From: JAAGZL01 sp964628835
GTDB taxonomy: Bacteria; Pseudomonadota; Gammaproteobacteria; Chromatiales; Chromatiaceae
Assembly (NCBI GenBank): GCA_964628835.1
Contig: CAZVME010000065.1
Coordinates: forward strand, 1 to 18,679
Direction: 5' to 3'
DNA: 18,679 nucleotides
The position numbers and the translations under genes were made by a program. Shown here piece by piece: positions 6,964-13,983 of this stretch; position 1 is the stretch's first letter; every line of letters starts with the position of its first letter. The notes beneath the pieces were generated by a model. That model worked only from the letters and a program-made list of their open reading frames with translations. It had not been told where the DNA came from and searched no databases.

Positions 6964-9294
6964 ATGAGACTTCGCACCCATTTCTTTCTGTTTCTATTCC
7001 TGTTCGGGATGGCTCCGCTGCTGACGGCGGTAGGGATCAACCTGCCGTTCGTGATGAACAAGCTGGAAATGTTTTACCAGAAGGCCCATGTGCAGAACCT
7101 GCGTGCGGATTTTCAGGAGATTGATCAGCATCTGGCCAGCCGTCAGGAGGTGGTCCGTATCCTGGCTAAGTTGATGGAGTCTGGAAGGCAGTTTGATCTT
7201 GGCCGGGAGCAGGCGGCAATGTTCAACGGACTTAAGGGCGATTTTGCTGAGTTGCTGGATCAGATTCTGCGGGATAAGCCGGACATATTCCAGGTGTTGT
7301 ATCTTGATGCGAATGGCACCGCCAGATTCTGGCTGAATCGTGACACCGAAAGTCGCGAATGGGGCACCTTAGTGAAAAGCCCTACGGTGCCACCACTCGA
7401 GATGAGTCAGAAGGCTGCGCACATGGGGTCAGGCGCCGTGATGATGAGCCCGGTAATGCTGCATGTGCGCACCTCCATGGAGGACCCGAAACGTCTGATG
7501 ACCATGCACTTGTTCAGCCCGGTCATGGGAGGAGCGGACGGGCAAAATACCCCCAGTGGTGTGATGGTGTTGAATATAGATGTGGGGGATATGGCCGGAG
7601 GTTATAAAGATACGCTATGGGTGAATAGTAATGGTAGCTATATCTCCCATGCCCTGCCAGGGAGGAGCACCAGATCAGCGTTTGAGGATTTTCCGGGTCT
7701 GGAGAGTGTTTTCTCGGAATCAAAGCTGGCGTTATGGAAGGGAGGACAGATACGCATGATCTGGGTGCCCCTGTTTGAGACCGACAGATCTGGCCGACTA
7801 TGGGTTGGAAGGGAGGTGGATCCTTCGCCTATGTCGAAGTTTCGCAATGCGGTGTCGCTACGGGTGTTGAGTATTATTTTTGTACTGGTAATTTTTGTGC
7901 TGCTGGTGGCGAACTGGTATGCCAGACGAATCCATGGATTTGGGCATGAGCTGACCGATGGCATCGGGCGGCTGCTGAAGAATGAAGAGAATGTGGTATT
8001 TGAATGGAGTGGTCCCCAGGAACTACATCAGCTTGGCCGTAACCTGAGTCGTCTGGCTCAGGTGTATGCCAGTAATGTGCAGGGGTCCCGAGAGCATGCC
8101 TCCAAACTGGAGGAGTCCAACCGTTACAAATCAGAGTTTTTGGCTAATGTCAGCCATGAACTGAGAACGCCGCTGAACTCGATCCTGCTGTTGTCAAAAC
8201 TGCTGAACGACCCTGAGGCAGAACTGACGCCACAACAGGCGGAAAAGGTCCGGGTTATCCATGAGGCCGGAGTGGACCTGCGCTCACTCATCGATAATAT
8301 CCTCGACCTGTCACGCATTGAGGCGCAGGAGATCAGTTTCCATCTGCGCCAGTTTGATATACCAAAACTGATCAATGAGCTGATCGGCCTGATGCTGCCA
8401 CAGTTTGATGCCAAGGGTATTGGGCTGCTATTTGAACAGGAGAGTGATGCTCCGGAGATAATGATTTCAGACCGGGAGAAGCTCGGCCAGGTACTGAAGA
8501 ACTTCCTCTCAAATGCACTGAAATTCACTGCAGCGGGAAACGTGGTTATCCGACTGCGTCGCAATGACCTGGATGACGCCACGGTCCGTCCGGTGGCAAT
8601 CTCGGTGATCGACTCGGGTATTGGTATCCCGGTGCATAAGCTAAGTGTGGTCTTTGGCGCCTTTAAACAGGCAGATGGTTCAACCAGCAGGAGATTTGGT
8701 GGAACCGGCCTGGGGTTAAGCATCAGCCGCAATCTGGCCGAATTGATTGGTGGGCGTATCGTGTTGCGGAGTAAGGAGGGTGAGGGGTCGGAATTTACCG
8801 TGCTGCTGCCGCAGGAATTTGATCAGGCTGGTAGTACAATTGAGCGCATAGATGAGTCGCCACGGGAGGATAATCTGGCCAATATAGAGGTGGTGGATGG
8901 TGCATACAGTCCCACCTTTGAACCCTATTGCGTCATGATAATGGATAGTGAAATGCATAACCTGTTGACCCTTGTGCCACTGTTGGAGAGTTGGGGACTG
9001 CGGGTGATGGCCGCAGCAGACGCAGAAGAGGCAATTGATACGCTGAATGATATGGGTTCCTGTGCCCTGGTGCTAATGGACCCCATGATGCTGGAAGCAC
9101 ACGGCTATGGTACGATCAATCGCATACGAGGAATAAAAGAGTTACGGGGAGTCCCGGTAATAGCAATGATGTCAGAGCCGTCTGCTGAGAAGCGCAAGCA
9201 AGCCAGAGACTCTGGCGTCAATGACCTTATAGCAAAGCCAATTCAGGCTGCAGAACTGCAGCAGATGCTTATTCGTTACCTGAAAACTATATGA
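6964..9294 (+). CDS. Membrane-bound hybrid sensor histidine kinase
   Basis: A 776-residue sensor kinase. Membrane helix 1 spans about 7-29, a large periplasmic region about 30-297 looks like a Cache-type sensor (YLDANGTARFW near 113, GVMVLNID near 199), and helix 2 spans about 299-318. A divergent HAMP-like linker leads to a HisKA domain with phospho-acceptor His398 in NVSHELRTPLN. The ATPase domain has the N box (KNFLSNALKF, 512-521), DSGIGI (550-555), FGAFKQ and GGTGLGL (579-585). A C-terminal receiver domain runs from about 655 to 776 with Asp706 and Lys758, but it is degenerate: the usual DD pair is DS (661-662) and the conserved Thr/Ser position is Met. The stop overlaps the next gene by ATGA, so the two are surely a pair. 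The ligand is not predictable from sequence. Confidence 0.93.
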   Translation: MRLRTHFFLFLFLFGMAPLLTAVGINLPFVMNKLEMFYQKAHVQNLRADFQEIDQHLASRQEVVRILAKLMESGRQFDLGREQAAMFNGLKGDFAELLDQILRDKPDIFQVLYLDANGTARFWLNRDTESREWGTLVKSPTVPPLEMSQKAAHMGSGAVMMSPVMLHVRTSMEDPKRLMTMHLFSPVMGGADGQNTPSGVMVLNIDVGDMAGGYKDTLWVNSNGSYISHALPGRSTRSAFEDFPGLESVFSESKLALWKGGQIRMIWVPLFETDRSGRLWVGREVDPSPMSKFRNAVSLRVLSIIFVLVIFVLLVANWYARRIHGFGHELTDGIGRLLKNEENVVFEWSGPQELHQLGRNLSRLAQVYASNVQGSREHASKLEESNRYKSEFLANVSHELRTPLNSILLLSKLLNDPEAELTPQQAEKVRVIHEAGVDLRSLIDNILDLSRIEAQEISFHLRQFDIPKLINELIGLMLPQFDAKGIGLLFEQESDAPEIMISDREKLGQVLKNFLSNALKFTAAGNVVIRLRRNDLDDATVRPVAISVIDSGIGIPVHKLSVVFGAFKQADGSTSRRFGGTGLGLSISRNLAELIGGRIVLRSKEGEGSEFTVLLPQEFDQAGSTIERIDESPREDNLANIEVVDGAYSPTFEPYCVMIMDSEMHNLLTLVPLLESWGLRVMAAADAEEAIDTLNDMGSCALVLMDPMMLEAHGYGTINRIRGIKELRGVPVIAMMSEPSAEKRKQARDSGVNDLIAKPIQAAELQQMLIRYLKTI

Positions 9295-10163
9295 TAAAGA
9301 AATATTCCGACTTTAAACTACTTGTCGTTGATGATAATGAGCACAATCTTTTTAGCCTGCGAACTCTGATAGAGAAGCATATAGCGGCTGAGGTTTTTGA
9401 AGCCTCATCCGGGCAGGCGGCCCTGGATATTGCCCTGAGTGAGCCAGAGATAGACCTAATCATACTGGATGTGCAGATGCCTGTTATGGACGGGTTCCAG
9501 ACCGCATCCATGCTAAAGATACGCAAAAAAACTCAGGATATTCCTATTGTCTTTCTAACCGCAGCCTTCAAGACCGAAGAGTTTCAGAAAAAGGGCTATG
9601 ACGTGGGGGCGGTGGATTATCTGCTGAAACCGATTGACGACAACCAGCTGATCAACAAGATCAGCTCGAGTTTCAGATTAATAGAAAAAGAGCGGGAGTT
9701 AAACCGAATTCTGGAAGCCAAGGTGGCGGAGCGTACCGCAGAACTCGCCAGTGAGAAAAGACGTATCGAAAATATCTATCAGCACATGGGAGAAGCCCTG
9801 TTGATGCTGGATATGGAAGGGTTGGTTACCTTAGCAAACCCCGCAGCCTGCCGCATGCTCAACTACACTAGCGATGCGTTGATTGGCATGAATATCGGCG
9901 ACGTATTTGAAGAGGAGGAGCCAGAACAGGCTCAAGCCTTCTTTGGCACCTGGTTGGAAGCCCTGATCATGGCCGGCGCTCTGAAACGGATTGATGCCAG
10001 TTTTATTGCCAGAGACGGGCGCCGGGTTCCAATACTGTTTTCCCGTACTGCGCTTCGGGATGATGATGGGGAGATCTGCGGCATCATATGTATTGCTAAA
10101 GATATGACAGGATATGTAAAAAAAGAACAGGAAAGCGCCGCTGACTTAGGCGTATCTGATTAG
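9291..10163 (+). CDS. Response regulator with receiver and PAS domains, no output effector
   Basis: A 290-residue cytosolic protein. The receiver domain (about 8-128) is intact, with acidic pair Asp14-Asp15, phospho-site Asp60 in LDVQMP, Thr90 and Lys113. A coiled linker (about 130-162, with LEAKVAERTAEL) leads to a PAS domain (about 163-275). After it the protein ends in about 15 polar residues, with no kinase, GGDEF, EAL or DNA-binding domain. The linker is of the type that usually precedes histidine kinases, so this may be a phosphorylation-dependent PAS adaptor acting by protein contact. It overlaps the hybrid kinase gene by 4 bases, and phosphotransfer from that kinase is the natural inference. 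The coding end is followed by 115 bases before the ArsR gene. Confidence 0.92.
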   Translation: MIKKYSDFKLLVVDDNEHNLFSLRTLIEKHIAAEVFEASSGQAALDIALSEPEIDLIILDVQMPVMDGFQTASMLKIRKKTQDIPIVFLTAAFKTEEFQKKGYDVGAVDYLLKPIDDNQLINKISSSFRLIEKERELNRILEAKVAERTAELASEKRRIENIYQHMGEALLMLDMEGLVTLANPAACRMLNYTSDALIGMNIGDVFEEEEPEQAQAFFGTWLEALIMAGALKRIDASFIARDGRRVPILFSRTALRDDDGEICGIICIAKDMTGYVKKEQESAADLGVSD

Positions 10164-10221
10164 TTCATTGGTGCGCGCGAACACCTTTCAGTTACAGGTG
10201 CCAGGGTGGGGTTGTAGCTGT

Positions 10222-10249
10222 CAGCAAATTAATCAGAGGCTTCCAAGAT
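10222..10249 (+). repeat. Copy A of repeated candidate operator, upstream of the ArsR-family gene
   Basis: This 28-base sequence recurs at 10615-10641 with three substitutions and a one-base deletion. The shared core is AGAGG(C)TTCCAAGAT, preceded by CAGCAA and TAAT in both copies. The preceding TAGCTG also occurs in both, at slightly different distance. The outer AATC and GATT of copy A (10232-10251) form a partial dyad. It lies 29 bases before the ArsR-family start codon, a good place for an autoregulatory site. Confidence 0.6.
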
Positions 10250-10278
10250 TGATAGAATTAGATTGGAGATTTTAAACT

Positions 10279-10608
10279 ATGCAGAACCATGATGATCCTG
10301 AAATTCCAGGAGAGGATGTAACCCTGACAGCCAATGTGCTCAAGGCCATGGCGCATCCTCTGCGTTGGAAGATATTGTGCTCCCTGGGAGATAAAGAACT
10401 TTCAGTGGGCGAGATTGTAGAGAATGTCGGCACCTCTCAGAGCAATATTTCGCAGCATCTTGAGCAGCTGCGAAACAAGAATATCGTGGTGTCCAGACGT
10501 GATGCCAACAGGATCTTCTATAGTGTGCGTAATGATGAACTGTTAAAGCTGATTGGAACCATGCGCACAGTTCTCTGTCGGGCGAATCTCGACGATCACT
10601 ATAGCTGA
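10279..10608 (+). CDS. ArsR-family transcriptional regulator, probable persulfide/thiol sensor (SqrR/BigR-like)
   Basis: A 109-residue winged-helix repressor. Residues 18-85 form the HTH and wing: LKAMAHPLRWKILC, LSVGEIVENVG, SQSNISQHLEQLR as recognition helix, and a beta-hairpin ending IFYSV. It lacks the CxC metal site of ArsR or SmtB. Its only two cysteines are Cys34 and Cys100, 66 residues apart, the same spacing as the reactive pair in SqrR (41/107), BigR (42/108) and HlyU (38/104). In SqrR and BigR these link through sulfur atoms on exposure to reactive sulfur and DNA is released. GGAGA stands 9 bases before the ATG. The gene is flanked by two near-identical repeats and followed by a TSUP exporter, as in BigR-type operons. 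A function in sulfide/persulfide sensing is inferred; an oxidant sensor is the alternative. Confidence 0.88.
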   Translation: MQNHDDPEIPGEDVTLTANVLKAMAHPLRWKILCSLGDKELSVGEIVENVGTSQSNISQHLEQLRNKNIVVSRRDANRIFYSVRNDELLKLIGTMRTVLCRANLDDHYS

Positions 10609-10614
10609 TTGCAT

Positions 10615-10641
10615 CAGCAAGATAATTAGAGGTTCCAAGAT
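10615..10641 (+). repeat. Copy B of repeated candidate operator, upstream of the TSUP gene
   Basis: This 27-base sequence is a near copy of 10222-10249, with AGAGGTTCCAAGAT as core. It starts 7 bases after the ArsR-family stop codon and lies about 92 bases before the TSUP start, so a separate promoter for the exporter could be controlled from here. The rest of 10642-10732 has no clear promoter boxes and only a weak ribosome site before the exporter start. Confidence 0.6.
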
Positions 10642-10732
10642 CTCAGGCCAAGACCGCTTAGTTCCTGCATGGTAGAGAGAGTACGTCCGCCGTCTGTTCC
10701 CAACAAATCCGCCACCGGTATGGTCTTTCGCA

Positions 10733-11506
10733 ATGCCTGAACCGTCATTAATGTTGCTGCTGTTCCTGGCCGGGGTCCTGGCTGGGGTCAGCAATGCGGT
10801 GGCCGGTGGCGGAACATTTTTTACCTTCCCGATATTTCTCAGTGCCGGTATTCCACCGGTTGTTGCCAACGCCTCAAATGCTGTTGCTGTCTGGCCGGGG
10901 CACGCTTTGGCTGCCTTTGGATATCGACGTGAGCTGCGTAATATTTCTCACGCTATAAAAGGATCGATTGCAATAGCCGTGGTGGGTGGGATGGCCGGGG
11001 CGCTGTTGCTTGCCCACCTGGGGAACATGGTGTTCTCCATGCTGATTCCTTTTCTGATCCTGTTTGCCACACTTCTATTTGCTCTGGGTAAAGGGATTAA
11101 TAGGTGGATTGGTGGTCACACCTCTGCGGTGTCTATAGAAAAGCCCGGGTTGCTAACAAGAGGAGTCGAATTTTGTATTGCGGTCTATGGAGGGTTCTTT
11201 GGCGCTGGTCTTGGCATTGTGCTGATGGGTGGCCTGCTTATGCTGGGGGTGCATGATGTCCACGCCAACAATGCCCTGAAAAACCTCCTTGGGGCCATTG
11301 TCACAGCGGCCTCCGTTCTGGTGCTGAGCATGTCAGGCCTGGTGTCCTGGCCTCACACCATGTTTGCGTTTTTCGGGGCGGTGCTCGGCGGTATTTTAGG
11401 CGTATCAGTTGCGCGGCTGATACCGGATGTTTGGTTAAAACGATTAGTGATAACTGTTGGTATGATTCTGAGTATTTACTATTTTATAAAGTACTATGTG
11501 GAATAA
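10733..11506 (+). CDS. TSUP family (TauE/SafE) membrane exporter, probably of a sulfur oxyanion
   Basis: A 257-residue integral membrane protein with about eight helices arranged as two homologous halves. The first half begins GVLAGVSNAVAGGGTFFTFPIFLSAG near residue 14, with the family glycine-rich loop and a PPVVANASNAVAVWPG segment. The second repeats this as GGFFGAGLGIVLMGGLLMLG near 153, with ANNALKNLLGA following. TSUP proteins carry sulfite, sulfoacetate, thiosulfate and related anions. With a persulfide-sensor-like ArsR gene immediately upstream, export of sulfite produced by sulfide or persulfide oxidation is plausible but not shown. The ATG at 10733 gives a normal N-terminus, but its ribosome site is weak. 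Confidence 0.9.
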   Translation: MPEPSLMLLLFLAGVLAGVSNAVAGGGTFFTFPIFLSAGIPPVVANASNAVAVWPGHALAAFGYRRELRNISHAIKGSIAIAVVGGMAGALLLAHLGNMVFSMLIPFLILFATLLFALGKGINRWIGGHTSAVSIEKPGLLTRGVEFCIAVYGGFFGAGLGIVLMGGLLMLGVHDVHANNALKNLLGAIVTAASVLVLSMSGLVSWPHTMFAFFGAVLGGILGVSVARLIPDVWLKRLVITVGMILSIYYFIKYYVE

Positions 11507-11524
11507 ACCTTGGCCTCTTTGGAT

Positions 11525-11538
11525 AACAGTCAACTGTT
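11525..11538. promoter_or_regulatory. Short palindrome before the hemerythrin gene
   Basis: AACAGT and ACTGTT are perfect inverted 6-base arms around CA, centred about 16 bases before the hemerythrin start. It could be an operator or a small hairpin in the leader. The site is short, so chance is a real possibility. Confidence 0.25.
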
Positions 11539-11547
11539 GGGGGTTGC

Positions 11548-11943
11548 ATGGACACGTATAAGATAGGGTGGAACGAGTCACTTTCCATAGGAAATAAACT
11601 GATTGATTCGCAACACAAAATGCTGATTGAGCTTATTGGTGCTATTTCTGAATTCGATGACTCAAAAGATGATGCTGTGTTGATGGCGGCTATTGATTAC
11701 GCGTCATACCATTTCGCTGCGGAAGAGCGTCACATGGAAAAGAATGCTTATCCAGATATTGATGAACATAAAAGTACACACAAGAAGCTGTCCAAAATAT
11801 TGTGGTCATATAAGAGAGATTATGATCAGGGTAAAATAGACCTCTACGGCTTCAAACAGTTTATGTTTTGCTGGATTCGTGACCACATCATGGAAGATGA
11901 TGTGAAGATTGGGGCATTCCTGCACCCACATGATGAGAAATAG
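11548..11943 (+). CDS. Bacteriohemerythrin
   Basis: A 131-residue single-domain hemerythrin, a four-helix protein with a non-heme diiron centre that reversibly binds O2. The metal ligands are in place: His23 in DSQHKML, His55 and Glu59 in HFAAEE, His74 and His78 in DEHKSTH, His113 and Asp118 in RDHIMEDD. There is no signal peptide, so it is cytosolic. It lies 41 bases after the TSUP gene and 15 bases before the HDOD gene. Known roles of the family include oxygen delivery, storage and sensing; which applies is not evident, but the pairing with a signalling-type HDOD protein favours sensing. Confidence 0.95.
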   Translation: MDTYKIGWNESLSIGNKLIDSQHKMLIELIGAISEFDDSKDDAVLMAAIDYASYHFAAEERHMEKNAYPDIDEHKSTHKKLSKILWSYKRDYDQGKIDLYGFKQFMFCWIRDHIMEDDVKIGAFLHPHDEK

Positions 11944-11958
11944 ATTCAGGATGTAATT

Positions 11959-12876
11959 ATGGCAAAAGCAGTGTTTACCATCTCCGACGGCACCAAGATA
12001 ACCAGTGAGTCTAAAGATGAACGGGAGCAGAGGGAGGTCGGTGGTTTTTCGGTTAGGGAGTTTGTTAAACAGCTGGAAGATGACCTGCGTCATGACCGTC
12101 TGAAACTTCCCACTCTGCCAACAGTAGCCATTGAAGCATTGATGGTGATAAATGACTGTGACAGCTCCACAGATGAACTGGTAAAGGTGATATCCAAAGA
12201 TACATCACTTACCGTACGTCTGATCAGGTATGCCAATAGTCCGCTGTATAGCGGCGCTTATACAGTGACATCAATCAAGCCTGCCATAACCTGTATCGGT
12301 TTTCAGAAGGTCAAGAATGCAATCTATGCCGTCTCCATGCAGGAGGTATTCAGGACCCCGCATGTGGCTATCCAGGATCGTATGGATGAGTTGTGGGCGC
12401 ACTCGGTAAAGGTGGCGGCCAATGCGGCTACGCAGGCAAAACTACAGGCCGAGCTTGATCCTGATACGGCCCTGGTGGCAGGGTTGGTACATGATATCGG
12501 CAAGATACCGCTACTGATCAAGGCCTGTGACTATGAGGCTCTGCTCAGCAAAGGAGAGTATCTGGATCGCCTGTTGGAAAAGCTGCATACGGGTTTGGGA
12601 AAAGCCATACTTAAACTCTGGGGGTTTGATCCAGCGCTGGTGGCTGTGGCGGCGCAGCATGAGGACCTGCAGCGTAAGCCACAGGATAATACCCCCGATT
12701 ATGTGGACCTGGTCCAGGTGGCAAATATCCTGGCCTATGCGGGTAAGCAGCACCGGCTTGCGCATGTGGAACGGGAACAGGTGGGGGCATTTGAACGTCT
12801 TGGAATCACCCCGGAGGCAACCAGGGACGAAGATGTGGCGGCAGATGCTAAGGGCGTTGAAGCACTTTTTTTCTGA
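11959..12876 (+). CDS. HDOD domain signalling protein
   Basis: A 305-residue cytosolic protein. An N-terminal stretch of about 45 residues is polar. The HDOD domain covers about 48-245 with the typical LPTLPTVAIEAL, DTSLTVRLIRYANSPLY, CIGFQKVKNAI and LVAGLVHDIGKIPLL segments. The HD dyad His178-Asp179 is retained, though many HDOD proteins lack the full metal site. The C-terminal tail of about 60 residues matches nothing I recognise. HDOD proteins regulate chemotaxis, c-di-GMP and stress responses, usually through protein contacts. It starts 15 bases after the hemerythrin stop with AGGA before the ATG, so the two are co-transcribed. Confidence 0.92.
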   Translation: MAKAVFTISDGTKITSESKDEREQREVGGFSVREFVKQLEDDLRHDRLKLPTLPTVAIEALMVINDCDSSTDELVKVISKDTSLTVRLIRYANSPLYSGAYTVTSIKPAITCIGFQKVKNAIYAVSMQEVFRTPHVAIQDRMDELWAHSVKVAANAATQAKLQAELDPDTALVAGLVHDIGKIPLLIKACDYEALLSKGEYLDRLLEKLHTGLGKAILKLWGFDPALVAVAAQHEDLQRKPQDNTPDYVDLVQVANILAYAGKQHRLAHVEREQVGAFERLGITPEATRDEDVAADAKGVEALFF

Positions 12877-12910
12877 TTGCATACCTATCTTCCAGACTTG
12901 CATGTCCAAC

Positions 12911-12938
12911 TTGAAATAGCTTGCACCTGAGCTAGACT
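12911..12938 (+). promoter_or_regulatory. Candidate sigma-70 promoter before the YiiX-like gene
   Basis: TTGAAA (12911-12916) and TAGACT (12933-12938) are separated by 16 bases; they match the consensus at 5/6 and 4/6 positions. It would give the downstream gene its own start within the 141-base gap after the HDOD gene. The -10 box is weak. Confidence 0.3.
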
Positions 12939-13017
12939 TTACTAACCTGTGGTTAAAATGGATTCCGTGTTCCGAGTCCGGTCTTGACCGATGTTGTTGA
13001 TGGAGAGAGTCTGGTAA

Positions 13018-13983
13018 GTGGATATACAGGACCTTCAGCCTGGAGATGTGTTGCTGTTTTCCGGTAAAAAAGGCAGCATGATTTCAGAAGCGATCATGTA
13101 CCTGACTGAGTCCCCGGTCAGTCATGCAGCGATGACGTATACCAGTTCCTCAGATATCGTTGAGGAGGCCCCGCCGGCGGTGCGGATCAACAACGCCTGG
13201 GATAGGTTTGAGCGTAGAATTATTTCGGTAATGCGGCAGTTTCCATCTCAGCACAGTTATCTACCGGTGCTGGATGCCGCCAACGGTCACCTAAACAACA
13301 ACCAACCATATACCAACGAGAGTCTCTACACCTTGGGGATGCTGTTGGTGTATAAAAAATTTATCCCCGGTATCCAGACTCAGAAGGTAATGGTTCGGAT
13401 CTTCAAGAAGCTTGCCTCGGAACTGTTGATATACATCAATCAATATACCTATCCGGGCAAGGCGCCCATGGTCTGTTCCCAGCTTATTTGCCGCTGCTAC
13501 CAAGAGGCAGGTGATAACTACCGGTTAAGTATAAGTAACCGTAAGAACGAGTATGAAGATACTGGTGAGGTAAGCGGACACAGCCTACTCCGTCAGGTAA
13601 TCAGTAGAATTAAGAATGATGCCAGCGGTGAGTTTCGCAATTTTATCGGCAGGGGTTCGGCCACCGAATTTGGAGATGAAATAGGCCAAAGTGACGAAGA
13701 GTTAGCTGGCGATTTATTGGCCAGGTTGCGGGATGAACCGGTTTGCCAGGGAGTGGCATTGGATAAGGAACTAATAGTTGCAGTGCATGAATTCAGTCAG
13801 GCTATGTATACGGCTGAGACCGGGATCAGGGTTGCGCATGATGAGTTGGAATATGTAAATAAACAGCATATGACAACGCTGGGGTTGCGGCGTCTTCTGG
13901 TGGAGGAGGCGGACTTTGTCACGCCCGGTGATCTGCTGAATCACTGTACAAACCTGCGGCGTATTGGTGAGATCTGTATTTAA
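13018..13983 (+). CDS. Permuted papain-like NlpC/P60 (YiiX-type) protein
   Basis: A 321-residue protein. The first 170 residues fit the circularly permuted NlpC/P60 superfamily (YiiX/LRAT-like): LQPGDVLLFSG at 6-16, the catalytic His36 in SPVSHAAM, and the catalytic Cys153 in MVCSQLICRCYQEAG. In this permuted order the histidine precedes the cysteine. Members include cell-wall peptidases, amidases and lipid-modifying enzymes, so the substrate is open. The C-terminal 150 residues are unrecognised, mostly helical and charged. No signal peptide is seen, so it may be cytosolic. GTG 13018 was chosen for the family N-terminus; GGAGAG lies 10 bases upstream. Its stop overlaps the convergent fdhA stop by 3 bases (13980-13983 region). 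Confidence 0.8.
   Translation: MDIQDLQPGDVLLFSGKKGSMISEAIMYLTESPVSHAAMTYTSSSDIVEEAPPAVRINNAWDRFERRIISVMRQFPSQHSYLPVLDAANGHLNNNQPYTNESLYTLGMLLVYKKFIPGIQTQKVMVRIFKKLASELLIYINQYTYPGKAPMVCSQLICRCYQEAGDNYRLSISNRKNEYEDTGEVSGHSLLRQVISRIKNDASGEFRNFIGRGSATEFGDEIGQSDEELAGDLLARLRDEPVCQGVALDKELIVAVHEFSQAMYTAETGIRVAHDELEYVNKQHMTTLGLRRLLVEEADFVTPGDLLNHCTNLRRIGEICI

Noticed and set aside
8124..8732. A 202-residue open frame on the minus strand within the hybrid kinase gene.
   Set aside because: The plus strand encodes the intact HisKA and ATPase motifs here; the antisense product is Ser/Arg-rich with no family features.
12527..12919. A 130-residue plus-strand frame overlapping the HDOD gene.
   Set aside because: It lies in another frame of a clear HDOD coding region and is rich in Trp, Arg and Ser as typical for a shadow frame.
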